Assembly (NCBI GenBank): GCA_017432545.1
Contig: JAFRJA010000143.1
Span: forward strand, 1 to 49,142
Source: Erysipelotrichaceae bacterium
GTDB taxonomy: Bacteria; Bacillota_I; Bacilli_A; Erysipelotrichales; Erysipelotrichaceae
Reading direction: 5' to 3'
DNA length: 49,142 nt
Each line of letters begins with the position of its first letter. Position 1 is the first letter of the stretch. This document shows, in pieces, positions 16,722 through 24,588 of this stretch. A program made the translations under genes and the position numbers. The notes under the pieces were generated by a model, which saw only the letters and a program-made list of their open reading frames with translations, did no database searches and had not been told where the DNA came from.

Positions 16722-16874
16722 ATGAAAGATAAAAAAAAGGTTATTCTGACTTGCAGCGTCTGTCTTTCCAGGAACTATTCCACAGAGACAAATCGCAACA
16801 GCAGCAAGCGTATTGAATTGAAAAAATATTGTCCGACATGCAACAAACATACCTTGCATAAAGAGACAAAGTAG
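16722..16874 (+). CDS. rpmG: 50S ribosomal protein L33 (zinc-binding type)
   Basis: This 50-residue basic protein reads [20 protein letters not shown] with two CxxC pairs (C11/C14 and C37/C40), the zinc-ribbon C+ form of bL33. It belongs to the large ribosomal subunit near the E site. GAGGAGG lies seven bases before the ATG. rpmG directly precedes secE and nusG, the conserved Firmicutes arrangement. The Cys-containing paralogue is often zinc-regulated together with a C-minus copy elsewhere; no second copy is in the window. Confidence 0.95.
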   Translation: MKDKKKVILTCSVCLSRNYSTETNRNSSKRIELKKYCPTCNKHTLHKETK

Positions 16875-16883
16875 GAGGAAATT

Positions 16884-17063
16884 ATGAAGTGGTTCAATTT
16901 GAGTGCCATCTGGAAGGAAATATCCAAGATCCGCTGGCCGAAGAAGGAAGATCTGCTGGTCAACTCAGTTCAGGTCATTATCTTTACGGGATTCTTTGTT
17001 ATCTATTTCGCAATCTGTCTGGTTGTGATTTCCGCATTATTGAATGCTTTGGGAGTTCTCTAG
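16884..17063 (+). CDS. secE: Preprotein translocase subunit SecE
   Basis: This 59-residue single-span protein (WKEISKIRWPKKEDLLVNSVQV followed by a hydrophobic helix) is the short Gram-positive SecE, the clamp subunit of the SecYEG channel. The conserved amphipathic segment with K-x-x-W-P precedes the membrane helix at about 33-55. AGGAGG lies four bases before the ATG. It sits between rpmG and nusG as expected, one base before nusG. Confidence 0.95.
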   Translation: MKWFNLSAIWKEISKIRWPKKEDLLVNSVQVIIFTGFFVIYFAICLVVISALLNALGVL

Positions 17064-17064
17064 T

Positions 17065-17616
17065 ATGACAGAAACTGCGAAAAAAGAATGGTATGTGGTC
17101 AATACCTATGCCGGACATGAAAACAGAGTAAAAGACAACCTGGAAAAACGTATGGAGACCATGGGTATCGCCGACAACCTCTACAGAGTAGTCGTTGCCG
17201 AAGAGACTCAGATCGAAGTCAAGAATGAAAAATCCAAGGAAGTTGTCAAAAATATCTTCCCGGGCTATCTGTTCGTTGAGATGATCATGACAGATGAAGC
17301 CTGGTATGTCGTACGTAATACGCCGGGTGTTACCGGATTTATCGGTTCATCAGGCGGTGGTGCCAAACCTTTCCCGGTCAAGCAGGAAGAGATCGACAAG
17401 ATCTTGAGAAGGATCGGTCAGTCTGACAAGAATGTCGAAGTCGACTTCACTGTCGGTGATTCCGTCAAGATCCTTTCCGGCCCGTTCTCCGGTATGGAAG
17501 GCAAGGTCGATTCAATGAATGATCAGACACAGGTCGCAACTGTATTGATCATCCTGTTTGGTAGAGAGACGCCGACCGACATCAACTACGTTGATCTGTC
17601 TAAGGCTGATTATTAA
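17065..17616 (+). CDS. nusG: Transcription termination/antitermination factor NusG
   Basis: From the ATG at 17065 the protein has 183 residues; an in-frame TTG at 17044 would add seven residues inside secE and is unlikely. The NGN domain (WYVVNTYAGHENRVKDNLEKR ... IFPGYLFVEM ... WYVVRNTPGVTGFIGSSGGG) precedes a KOW domain (VGDSVKILSGPFSGMEGKVDSM). NusG binds RNA polymerase, controls pausing and couples transcription to translation. rplK-rplA, which normally follow nusG in Bacilli, are absent; secG follows after 10 bases. Confidence 0.95.
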   Translation: MTETAKKEWYVVNTYAGHENRVKDNLEKRMETMGIADNLYRVVVAEETQIEVKNEKSKEVVKNIFPGYLFVEMIMTDEAWYVVRNTPGVTGFIGSSGGGAKPFPVKQEEIDKILRRIGQSDKNVEVDFTVGDSVKILSGPFSGMEGKVDSMNDQTQVATVLIILFGRETPTDINYVDLSKADY

Positions 17617-17626
17617 GAGGTGCAAG

Positions 17627-17845
17627 ATGAGAGTATTATTATTGATCGTTTCTGTATTACTGATCCTTATTTCGCTGTTACAGGGCGGAAAATCCGATGC
17701 GCTGTCAGCTTTCACAGGCAATTCCGATCTCGGTCTGTTCCAGAATGTTAAAGAAAGAGGCCCGGAGAAGGTCATTTCCATTGCTACGATGGTTCTGGGT
17801 ATCATCTTCTTTGTATTGGTAATCATTATCAGAGTCACAGAATAA
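17627..17845 (+). CDS. secG: Preprotein translocase subunit SecG
   Basis: The ATG at 17627, preceded by AAGAGG, gives a 72-residue protein with two membrane helices (about 1-19 and 50-70) separated by the SecG-typical QGGKSDALSAFTGNSDLGLF loop. SecG is the accessory subunit of the SecYEG translocon. Being in the same operon as secE is uncommon; in many Firmicutes secG lies near smpB and rnr, and here smpB indeed follows, across a terminator. The last three bases precede the terminator stem. Confidence 0.92.
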   Translation: MRVLLLIVSVLLILISLLQGGKSDALSAFTGNSDLGLFQNVKERGPEKVISIATMVLGIIFFVLVIIIRVTE

Positions 17846-17849
17846 TTAA

Positions 17850-17880
17850 AAAATAGCGAAATATTGTATTTCGCTATTTT
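17850..17880 (+). terminator. Terminator after secG
   Basis: A perfect 14-bp stem AAAATAGCGAAATA / TATTTCGCTATTTT with a TTG loop. The A/T ends supply the T run (and would work in reverse). smpB starts only 11 bases after it. Confidence 0.75.
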
Positions 17881-17891
17881 AAACAGAAAAC

Positions 17892-18332
17892 ATGAAAGAT
17901 ATTGCGGTAAACAAAAAAGCCTATCATGACTATCTGATCGAAGATAAATATGAAGCCGGTATTGTATTGACTGGCTCCGAGATCAAATCGATCAGAGCAG
18001 GCAAAGTCTCACTTAAGGAAGCTTATGTGTCTTTTGTGCGTGGGGAGGCCTTTCTCAAGGATATGCATATCGCCATCTACAAGGAAGCCACCTACAACAA
18101 TCACGAAGAGACCAGAGACAGAAAACTCCTGCTTCATAAAAGAGAGATCGCCAAGCTCTTTTCCAAGTGTAAGATGCAGGGTTATACCTGCATACCTCTG
18201 AAGCTTTATTTCAAGGAAGGCAGAGTCAAGGCGGAGATCGCTTTAGCCAAAGGCAAGAGCCTTTATGACAAGAGAGAATCCGATAAGAAAAGGGCTATGG
18301 ATAAAGCCGCAAAACAGGCCTTAAGAAGATAG
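17892..18332 (+). CDS. smpB: SsrA-binding protein SmpB
   Basis: The 146-residue protein delivers tmRNA to stalled ribosomes for trans-translation. Family motifs are NKKAYHDYLIEDKYEAGIVLTGSEIKSIRAGKVSLKEAYV near the start and a basic C-terminal tail (LAKGKSLYDKRESDKKRAMDKAAKQALRR) that enters the decoding centre. The start codon is unusual: it is 11 bases after the terminator stem, with no Shine-Dalgarno sequence and no evident promoter, so expression may rely on read-through. The companion ssrA gene is not in the window. Confidence 0.95.
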   Translation: MKDIAVNKKAYHDYLIEDKYEAGIVLTGSEIKSIRAGKVSLKEAYVSFVRGEAFLKDMHIAIYKEATYNNHEETRDRKLLLHKREIAKLFSKCKMQGYTCIPLKLYFKEGRVKAEIALAKGKSLYDKRESDKKRAMDKAAKQALRR

Positions 18333-18342
18333 AAATTTAAAG

Positions 18343-18348
18343 TATAAT
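18343..18348 (+). promoter_or_regulatory. -10 element upstream of pduL
   Basis: TATAAT lies 24 bases before the pduL ATG, leaving a short leader with GGAG. The -35 is weak. Confidence 0.45.
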
Positions 18349-18372
18349 TATAGTGAAGAATGGAGAAAGAAA

Positions 18373-18942
18373 ATGGAAAAATTCATAGTTGAAATTTCAG
18401 CACGTCACATTCATGTTACCAAAGATCAGGTCGCGATCTTATTCGGCGAAGGTCATGAACTTACAGCCAAGAAGGCTTTATCACAGCCGGGTCAGTTTGC
18501 TTGTGAAGAGAAGCTGACGATCGTCGGTCCAAGAGGTGAACTCAAGGCTTCGATCTTAGGTCCGGAAAGAAAGGAAGCTCAGGTCGAATTGTCTTTGACT
18601 GATGCCAGAACATTAGGTGTTGAAGCTCTGATCAGAGAATCAGGTGATATCGAAGGAACAAGCGGTATCAAGCTCGTTGGTCCTTGTGGCGAGATCGAAT
18701 TGGAAAAAGGCGTTATCGCTGCCAAGAGACATATCCATATGACTCCTGCTGATGCGGCTAATTATGGTGTTGAAAACGGCCAGATCGTCAATGTCAAAGT
18801 TGAGACCGAAGGCAGATCACTGGTATTTGGTGATACCGTTGTCAGAGTAAGAGATGATTTTGCGCTGGCTATGCATATCGATACTGATGAAGGCAATGCT
18901 GCAGGTATTAAAGGCAGTGCTTTAGGAGAAATAGTGAAGTAA
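18373..18942 (+). CDS. pduL: PduL-type phosphate acyltransferase (phosphotransacylase)
   Basis: The 189-residue protein matches PduL, which interconverts acyl-CoA and acyl-phosphate (propanoyl or acetyl) using zinc. Two zinc-ligand motifs are present: SARHIHVTKDQ near the N-terminus and AAKRHIHMTPADA in the second half, with LGPERKEAQVELSLTDAR between. The protein lacks the N-terminal encapsulation extension of microcompartment PduL, and no shell or dehydrogenase genes are nearby. A housekeeping role in acetate fermentation, replacing Pta, is therefore likely; the acetate kinase gene is not in the window. GGAG lies about eight bases before the ATG. Confidence 0.9.
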   Translation: MEKFIVEISARHIHVTKDQVAILFGEGHELTAKKALSQPGQFACEEKLTIVGPRGELKASILGPERKEAQVELSLTDARTLGVEALIRESGDIEGTSGIKLVGPCGEIELEKGVIAAKRHIHMTPADAANYGVENGQIVNVKVETEGRSLVFGDTVVRVRDDFALAMHIDTDEGNAAGIKGSALGEIVK

Positions 18943-18956
18943 TTCACTATTTTTTT
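18930..18956 (+). terminator. Terminator overlapping the end of pduL
   Basis: The stem AATAGTGAA (within the last codons) pairs with TTCACTATT; the TAA stop lies in the four-base loop, and seven T residues follow. The coding end doubles as terminator. Confidence 0.8.
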
Positions 18957-18962
18957 GTCTTT

Positions 18963-19772
18963 ATGATCTATACATTGGAAAATGATCAGGCGATCATTCA
19001 GATCGATACGAATAAAGCCGAGATCACAAGTTTTAAACGCAAGGATAAAGATATCGAATACATGTGGAATGGTGATCCCAAATACTGGTCAGGGAGAAAT
19101 CCTTTACTGTTCCCGCATGTCAGTTCACCCGCGAATAAGATCATCAACTTCAAGGGCAAGGACTATAAGGTAAACAATCACGGTTTCTGCCGTAAGAGTG
19201 AATTCAAATTTGAGGAACAGGGTGATGATTATCTGATCTTCTCTTTAAGAGATAACGAAGAGACCCTGAAGGAATTTCCTTATCACTTTGAACTGCAGGT
19301 CAGATATACTTTGACCGGCAGCAGGATCAGTATCGATTACACGGTTAAGAATACCGATGAGGATGATCTGTATTTCGGTTTCGGTCAGCATCCCGCTTTC
19401 AATTGTCCTATGGTTGAGGATAAACAGTTCTCTGATTATTTCATCGAATTTGAAAAGGAAGAAGAAGGTGTTGGAAAACGTCTTGATCTGTCTTATGAAC
19501 TGTTTGAACAGTATCCGACTTTTATCATCAATGATCCGAAAAGCAGAGTGTTTACATTGAGTGATGGGGGGAACAAGGTCGTCATGTATACGGATGAAAA
19601 GTATAAGATCTTTGCGCTGTGGACTCCTCACGCCCCGTTTGTCTGTCTTGAGCCTTGGGTCAATAATATCAATGCCATGGATGAGTCTCTGCCTTTTGAA
19701 AAGATGAAGGAAAACATCTGTCTGCGTCCTCAGGAGATATATGAGATAGGCTATGGGTTTGAGCTTGTTTAA
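18963..19772 (+). CDS. Aldose 1-epimerase family protein (LacX/YihR-like)
   Basis: The 269-residue protein has the galactose-mutarotase fold pattern of the shorter LacX branch: WNGDPKYWSGRNPLLFPHVS near the N-terminus, NHGFCRKSEF, GFGQHPAFNCP with the catalytic-type His, and WTPHAPFVCLEPW. Such proteins interconvert alpha and beta anomers of hexoses or phosphosugars; the substrate is unknown. It begins just after the T run of the pduL terminator and has no clear ribosome site, so its transcription origin is uncertain. The following nagB suggests a role in sugar metabolism. Confidence 0.82.
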   Translation: MIYTLENDQAIIQIDTNKAEITSFKRKDKDIEYMWNGDPKYWSGRNPLLFPHVSSPANKIINFKGKDYKVNNHGFCRKSEFKFEEQGDDYLIFSLRDNEETLKEFPYHFELQVRYTLTGSRISIDYTVKNTDEDDLYFGFGQHPAFNCPMVEDKQFSDYFIEFEKEEEGVGKRLDLSYELFEQYPTFIINDPKSRVFTLSDGGNKVVMYTDEKYKIFALWTPHAPFVCLEPWVNNINAMDESLPFEKMKENICLRPQEIYEIGYGFELV

Positions 19773-19777
19773 TAAGC

Positions 19778-19783
19778 TATAAT
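19778..19783 (+). promoter_or_regulatory. -10 element of nagB
   Basis: TATAAT begins six bases after the upstream stop and lies 24 bases before the nagB ATG; GAGAGG in the leader is the ribosome site. Confidence 0.45.
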
Positions 19784-19807
19784 AGATAATAGTGAGAGGT
19801 AAATATA

Positions 19808-20530
19808 ATGTTTAATGTAGTTAAAGTAAAAGATTATGAAGAAGCTTCAGACAAGGCGTTTGAAGTAATGAAAGAATTCATTAAACCTGGCAAGGTCTTA
19901 GGTCTGGCTACCGGCTCAACACCTTTAGGACTGTATCAGCGAATGGTCAAGGATCATAAGGAAAACGGTACAAGCTATAAGGATATCAAATCATTCAATC
20001 TGGATGAATATGTAGGATTACCTATCAGCCATCCGGAGAGCTACTATGCTTTCATGCATCGCAATCTGTTTGATCACATCGATATCATGGAAGAAAACGC
20101 CCACGTTCCATCCGGCTTAGGTGAAGATCTGGAAGGCCAGGCTAAGCATTATGATGAGATGATCGATAATGATCCGGTGGATATCCAGTTACTTGGTATC
20201 GGTTCTGATGGCCATATTGCTTTCAATGAACCGGGTACACCATTTGATTCACCGACTCATGTTACCGATCTGGCGGAATCAACGATCAAAGACAACTGCC
20301 GTTTCTTCGACAATGATATCAGCAAGGTCCCGACCCAAGCTGTTACTCAGGGTATCGGCACGATCATGAAAGCCAAGAATATCCTTCTTATCGCTACCGG
20401 TGCCAATAAGGCCAAGGCGGTCAAGGATATGATCGATGGTCCGGTAGATGAAGCTTGTCCGGCTTCAATCTTACAGAAACATCCGAATGTAACGATCATC
20501 GTTGATGAAGCTGCCGCTTCTTTACTCTAG
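19808..20530 (+). CDS. nagB: Glucosamine-6-phosphate deaminase
   Basis: The 240-residue enzyme converts glucosamine-6-phosphate to fructose-6-phosphate and ammonia, feeding amino sugars into glycolysis. Conserved elements are LGLATGSTPLGLYQRM (phosphate site), FNLDEYVGL (catalytic Asp), LLGIGSDGHIAFNEPGTPF (catalytic Asp/His) and the flap around TQAVTQGIGTIM. Length fits the monomeric Gram-positive form. nagA is not adjacent. GAGAGG is placed 11 bases before the ATG. Confidence 0.95.
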   Translation: MFNVVKVKDYEEASDKAFEVMKEFIKPGKVLGLATGSTPLGLYQRMVKDHKENGTSYKDIKSFNLDEYVGLPISHPESYYAFMHRNLFDHIDIMEENAHVPSGLGEDLEGQAKHYDEMIDNDPVDIQLLGIGSDGHIAFNEPGTPFDSPTHVTDLAESTIKDNCRFFDNDISKVPTQAVTQGIGTIMKAKNILLIATGANKAKAVKDMIDGPVDEACPASILQKHPNVTIIVDEAAASLL

Positions 20531-20559
20531 AGCATATTCCTTTTAAAAAAGGATAGCTC
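20530..20559. other. Imperfect hairpin between nagB and trxA
   Basis: GAGC / GCTC outer pairs and CCTTTT / AAAAGG inner pairs enclose an A/T-rich loop right after the nagB stop. There is no T run on the plus strand, so it may be a 3' stabiliser rather than a terminator. Confidence 0.3.
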
Positions 20560-20589
20560 ATAAGATAATAAGACCGGAGGTAATTAATT

Positions 20590-20901
20590 ATGAAAGTTAT
20601 CAAATCAGCTGAATTTGAAGATACAATCAAAGACGGGGTCACTTTAGTGGATTTCTTCGCCGACTGGTGCGGACCATGCAAGATGCTGGCACCGGTGTTG
20701 GAAGATGTATCATTACAATATCCGGATATCAAATTCGTCAAGGTCAATGTCGATGAGAATATGGATCTGGCGGAACGCTTCGGGATCATGTCTATCCCGA
20801 CAGTCTATCTGTTCAAGGATGGTGAAGTCATCGCCAAGACCGGCGGTTATCAGGATCCGACGGGAATCTGCCGCTTCATCGACGACGCTTTAAAAGTTTA
20901 A
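20590..20901 (+). CDS. trxA: Thioredoxin
   Basis: The 103-residue protein has the thioredoxin fold with active site WCGPCK (FFADWCGPCKMLAPVL), the cis-proline region SIPTVYLFKDG and the C-terminal GGYQDP segment. It reduces cytoplasmic disulfides with thioredoxin reductase and could set the redox state of the Spx homologue encoded 11 kb upstream (inference). GGAGG lies about ten bases before the ATG. A terminator follows after five bases. Confidence 0.95.
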   Translation: MKVIKSAEFEDTIKDGVTLVDFFADWCGPCKMLAPVLEDVSLQYPDIKFVKVNVDENMDLAERFGIMSIPTVYLFKDGEVIAKTGGYQDPTGICRFIDDALKV

Positions 20902-20906
20902 GGATC

Positions 20907-20929
20907 AGGAGGAGAAATCCTCCTTTTTT
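20907..20929 (+). terminator. Terminator of trxA
   Basis: The 7-bp stem AGGAGGA / TCCTCCT with loop GAAA is followed by TTTTT. Confidence 0.85.
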
Positions 20930-20938
20930 GAGGTTATT

Positions 20939-21307
20939 ATGTTTTTTCTAATCGGAATAAATCAGGAAAGTGAAGAACTCGAACACGATCAGATGATGGT
21001 CTGTGACAACTGCGGCAGTTATGGCCGCTACAGAGTTTTCATGACTTATATGGTGTTTACTTTTTTCTTCATTCCTTTGTTCAAATGGGACAGACACTAT
21101 TTTGTTGAAACAAGCTGCTGTCACAGTCTGTATGAACTATCTGAAGAAAAGGGCATAGCCATAAAGGATCATGAAAGAGTCGAGATAACAAGTGAAGATC
21201 TTAGACCCGTAAATGTCAGTAACCGGGTTTACAAGAAGTGCGCCACTTGCGGTTATGGAACGGTTGAAGACTTCGAATTCTGTCCAAAGTGTGGTAAACG
21301 TTTCTGA
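20939..21307 (+). CDS. Zinc-ribbon protein (zinc_ribbon_15-like)
   Basis: This 122-residue protein has an N-terminal CDNCG half-ribbon, a hydrophobic stretch (MTYMVFTFFFIPLFKW), a CC pair, and a C-terminal zinc ribbon CATCGYGTVEDFEFCPKCGKRF. This matches the short zinc-ribbon_15 family of unknown function, common in Bacilli and Clostridia. The hydrophobic middle may contact the membrane. It stands between trxA and the pot operon with terminators on both sides; its own promoter is not clear, and GAGG is the only ribosome-site candidate. Confidence 0.7.
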   Translation: MFFLIGINQESEELEHDQMMVCDNCGSYGRYRVFMTYMVFTFFFIPLFKWDRHYFVETSCCHSLYELSEEKGIAIKDHERVEITSEDLRPVNVSNRVYKKCATCGYGTVEDFEFCPKCGKRF

Positions 21308-21330
21308 TTTATCGTAAAAAAACAGTTCAG

Positions 21331-21364
21331 GGAAGATCGTTTGCGGATGATTTTCCTTTTTTTC
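21331..21364 (+). terminator. Terminator of the zinc-ribbon gene
   Basis: GGAAGATC pairs with GATTTTCC (one G-T pair) around a ten-base loop and is followed by eight T residues. Confidence 0.65.
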
Positions 21365-21406
21365 TTTCTGTTTCATCCTTTTTGTGGATTAATATTAGAA
21401 ATAACG

Positions 21407-21412
21407 TATAAT
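21407..21412 (+). promoter_or_regulatory. -10 element of the pot operon
   Basis: TATAAT lies 28 bases before the potA ATG; TTGTGG 19 bases upstream is a poor -35 candidate. AAAGGGGG (21423-21430) is the ribosome site. Confidence 0.5.
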
Positions 21413-21440
21413 TATTTTATTTAAAGGGGGAACGTTGACT

Positions 21441-23012
21441 ATGGAAAAACTGATTGAATTCAGGAATATTGTCAAGAATTTCGATGGTCAGATGGTTCTA
21501 AAGGGAATCAATCTTGATATTTTTGAAAATGAGTTTGTGACACTTTTAGGACCGTCAGGTTGCGGTAAAACGACACTTTTAAGGATCCTGGGGGGATTCT
21601 TGGAGCAGGATGAGGGCTCGATCATTTTCAATGGCGAAGAGATCTCGAATGTGCCGGCTTATAAGCGACCGATCAATACGGTATTTCAGAAGTATGCACT
21701 ATTCCCGCATCTGAATGTTTATGAAAATGTGGCGTTTGGACTTCGGATCAAGAAGATGTCCAATGACCTTATCGAACCGAAGGTCAACAGGATGCTTGAA
21801 CTGGTCGGTCTCGACGGTTTTCAGAAAAGAGATGTGACTCAGTTATCCGGTGGTCAGCAGCAGCGTGTCGCGATCGCAAGAGCTCTGGTCAATGAACCGG
21901 ATGTGCTGTTACTGGATGAACCTTTAAGTGCTCTTGATGCGAAACTGCGTAAGGAAATGCAGCAGGAACTCAAACGCATTCAGGAAGAAGTCGGTATCAC
22001 CTTTATTTTTGTTACCCATGATCAGGAAGAAGCACTGACGATGTCAGATAAGATCGTGGTCATGAAAGACGGTGGTATCCAGCAGATCGGTACCCCAACT
22101 GAAATATATAATGAACCGGTAAACCGCTATGTAGCGAACTTTATCGGTCAGTCAAATATCGTTGATGGCATCATGAAGAAAGACTTCCTGGTCAATTTTG
22201 ACGACAAGGATTTCGAATGTGTCGATCAGGGCTTCAGACCTAATGAACCGGTCGATGTCGTCATCCGTCCGGAAGATATCGATATCAAGAAGAAGGGCCG
22301 TGGCAAGATGAACGGTCAGGTCATTTCTGTTTTATTCAAAGGTGTTCATTACGAAGTCGTTGTCGAAACCAAACGTGGTGCCGCCAAGACGATCAAGCTG
22401 CATGTTCTGGGCAACCAGGATATCTTCAATGAAGCAGCCAATGAAAAGATGTCGGCTTCAAGTTTCACGATGGATATCGAAGACGTCGATACGATCACTG
22501 ATCAGGATCTGATCTTACGTGCCAACGCGCAGGCCTGGAAGGCTGACACCGAGGAAGAAATTTCCATCGCTCATGTCGAACATTCCATCAAACCGGAAGC
22601 CGGCAAATATACGATCACTTTTAAGACCGAGGCCGGAACCAGTGTCAACGTTGATGTCGATGTCGTACTGCCGAAAGTCGTTGAAGACAAGGAAGAGCGT
22701 ATCGGTATCCAGGCTTTCGATGTCTACAAGACGATCGATGAGATCGAAGAGTCCATGGCTATTTCCGTTGATTTGAAGAACTGGGCTGACGCCTATGCGT
22801 GGGATCTTGAAACCGAGAATGAAGTTGAGATCGATGATACCCGTTTCGATTTTGATCCGATGGAGATCACGGAAGGCGTTTATGATGTGACGTTTGTTAC
22901 CGAAGGTCGTACCTATATAATTCATACCACTGATTATCAGGAAGAAGGCGATATCGTTTCCCTTGATTTCGCCCCTGAAGATATTCATGTAATGGAAAAG
23001 AGTATCGGATAA
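21441..23012 (+). CDS. potA: Spermidine/putrescine ABC transporter ATPase PotA with a large insertion
   Basis: The 523-residue ATPase powers polyamine uptake. Walker [10 protein letters not shown] (38-46), the signature LSGGQQQR, Walker B LLLDEP and the switch [10 protein letters not shown] are intact. The C-terminal TOBE region starts normally (VIRPEDIDI ... [19 protein letters not shown]) and finishes normally ([15 protein letters not shown]). Between them, residues ~312-497 form an extra acidic segment with two similar ~50-residue units (around [12 protein letters not shown] and [11 protein letters not shown], each continuing G-x-Y-x-(I/V)-T-F-x-T-E). Usual PotA is ~350-370 residues. I prefer ATG 21441 over in-frame TTG 21435 because of ribosome-site spacing. 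potB starts at its stop codon (TAATG). Confidence 0.93.
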   Translation: MEKLIEFRNIVKNFDGQMVLKGINLDIFENEFVTLLGPSGCGKTTLLRILGGFLEQDEGSIIFNGEEISNVPAYKRPINTVFQKYALFPHLNVYENVAFGLRIKKMSNDLIEPKVNRMLELVGLDGFQKRDVTQLSGGQQQRVAIARALVNEPDVLLLDEPLSALDAKLRKEMQQELKRIQEEVGITFIFVTHDQEEALTMSDKIVVMKDGGIQQIGTPTEIYNEPVNRYVANFIGQSNIVDGIMKKDFLVNFDDKDFECVDQGFRPNEPVDVVIRPEDIDIKKKGRGKMNGQVISVLFKGVHYEVVVETKRGAAKTIKLHVLGNQDIFNEAANEKMSASSFTMDIEDVDTITDQDLILRANAQAWKADTEEEISIAHVEHSIKPEAGKYTITFKTEAGTSVNVDVDVVLPKVVEDKEERIGIQAFDVYKTIDEIEESMAISVDLKNWADAYAWDLETENEVEIDDTRFDFDPMEITEGVYDVTFVTEGRTYIIHTTDYQEEGDIVSLDFAPEDIHVMEKSIG

Positions 23013-23791
23013 TGAAGAGCTTTAGAAGACTGGTATATCCTTACCTGGTCTGGGCAGCTTTACTGATTGTCCTGCCGATGCTGATAATCGTATTCTATGC
23101 CTTTACGGATCAGGGTAACGATGTAATCCCTGTAGTATTTACCTTCCAGAATTTTGCGCGTTTCTTTTCCGACCCGATCTTTCTGGAAGTATTGGGCCGC
23201 AGTTTGAAACTCGCCCTTATTACAACGATAATCTGTATCTTGATCGGTTATCCGGCTGCTTATTTCATCGCCCAGATGAAACCGGACAACCAGGCGGTAA
23301 TGGTACTGATGGTAACTTTGCCGCAACTGATCAATATGTTAGTCAGAACCTATGCCTGGAGAGGAATCTTACTTAAGGCACCTTTCTCTCCGGAAGTGAA
23401 GGTCTATATAGGCATGGTCTATAACTTCTTGCCTTATATGATCCTTCAGATCTATACATCTTTATCCAAGATGGATCCATCTTTAGTCGCTGCCGCTCAT
23501 GATTTAGGTTGCGATGACAAGACGGCTTTTCTCAAGGTCACTTTGCCATTAAGTGTACCGGGTATCATCTCCGGTATCACACTGGTATTCTTACCGGCGG
23601 TTTCAAGTTTCTTTATTCCGAAACTCTTGGGCGGCGGTTCCTATGTCTTAGTCGGTAATCTGATCGAGAACTACTTCGTCACGACCGGTGACTGGAACTT
23701 CGGTTCCGCGATCTCGCTGATCATGGCTTTAGTCATTCTGATCTCCATGTATTTCACGAGAAAGTTCGATTATGATAAGGAGGCTGTATGA
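23012..23791 (+). CDS. potB: Spermidine/putrescine ABC permease PotB
   Basis: The 259-residue membrane protein has about six helices and the binding-protein-dependent permease EAA-type loop (LVAAAHDLGCDDKTAFLKVTLPLSVPGIISG), which docks onto PotA. It forms the translocation channel with PotC. The ATG overlaps the potA TAA by one base, and its stop overlaps potC by ATGA. Sequence around MPLVRTYAWRGIL-like segment (INMLVRTYAWRGILL) is typical of PotB. Confidence 0.93.
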   Translation: MKSFRRLVYPYLVWAALLIVLPMLIIVFYAFTDQGNDVIPVVFTFQNFARFFSDPIFLEVLGRSLKLALITTIICILIGYPAAYFIAQMKPDNQAVMVLMVTLPQLINMLVRTYAWRGILLKAPFSPEVKVYIGMVYNFLPYMILQIYTSLSKMDPSLVAAAHDLGCDDKTAFLKVTLPLSVPGIISGITLVFLPAVSSFFIPKLLGGGSYVLVGNLIENYFVTTGDWNFGSAISLIMALVILISMYFTRKFDYDKEAV

Positions 23792-24588
23792 TGAAAAAGA
23801 ATAATTCTTTCCAGAAGATCTATCTGATTCTGATCATGGCTTTCTTCTATCTGCCGATCATCTATGTCGTGTTCTTTTCCTTCAACTCATCGCGTTCCTT
23901 GAGCAACTTCACCGGCTTCTCTTTGCGCTGGTATGAGAAGATGTTCAAGACGAGATCCATGATGGAATCGATCTACTATTCAACGATCATTGCGGTCATC
24001 GCCACAGCCGTATCTACGGTTGCCGGCACGATCGTTTCGATTGGTTTAAGCAAGTCTTCTAGACTGGTCAGACAGCTGGTCACGCAGGTAAACAATCTGC
24101 CGATGCTGAACCCTGATATCGTTACGGCGATCGGATTGATGCTGCTGTTCTCGACGATGAAAGTACCTAATGGCTTTGGTACTCTGCTGTTGGCCCATAT
24201 CATCTTCTGCATTCCGTATGTGATACTGTCGATCATGCCGAAACTGAGGCAACTCGATGATAACCTGGCCGAAGCGGCCCTGGACCTAGGCTGTACGCCG
24301 TTCCAGGCTCTGTACAAGGTCATCATCCCGCAGATCAAGGAAGGTATCATCTCCGGTGCTTTAGTCGCCTTTACGATGTCCTTCGATGATTTTGTCATTT
24401 CCTATTTCACGACGGGTCCGGGTGTAAACAATATCTCTACTTATGTCTATGCGACGACCAAGCGTATCAATCCAAGTGTCAATGCCTTGTCGACGCTGAT
24501 CGTTATTGCGATCACGATCATCATGGTGCTTTCCAATGTGATCCCGCTGTTAAGAGAAAGGAGAAAGAACCGTGAAGAAGCTATTTAG
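23788..24588 (+). CDS. potC: Spermidine/putrescine ABC permease PotC
   Basis: The 266-residue permease carries the EAA loop NLAEAALDLGCTPFQALYKVIIPQIKEGIISG and the PotC-typical FDDFVISYFTTGPGVNNISTYVY segment near the C-terminus. It pairs with PotB. Two adjacent ATG codons (23788 and 23791) could start it; the first overlaps the potB stop. The 3' end overlaps the potD start by 17 bases. Confidence 0.93.
   Translation: MMKKNNSFQKIYLILIMAFFYLPIIYVVFFSFNSSRSLSNFTGFSLRWYEKMFKTRSMMESIYYSTIIAVIATAVSTVAGTIVSIGLSKSSRLVRQLVTQVNNLPMLNPDIVTAIGLMLLFSTMKVPNGFGTLLLAHIIFCIPYVILSIMPKLRQLDDNLAEAALDLGCTPFQALYKVIIPQIKEGIISGALVAFTMSFDDFVISYFTTGPGVNNISTYVYATTKRINPSVNALSTLIVIAITIIMVLSNVIPLLRERRKNREEAI

Noticed and set aside
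18373-18942. Bacterial microcompartment locus around pduL
   Set aside because: No shell protein, aldehyde dehydrogenase or encapsulation peptide is present within the window.
22515-22988. 157-residue minus-strand ORF opposite the potA insertion
   Set aside because: It is a shadow of potA with low-complexity hydrophobic composition, no ribosome site and no family similarity.
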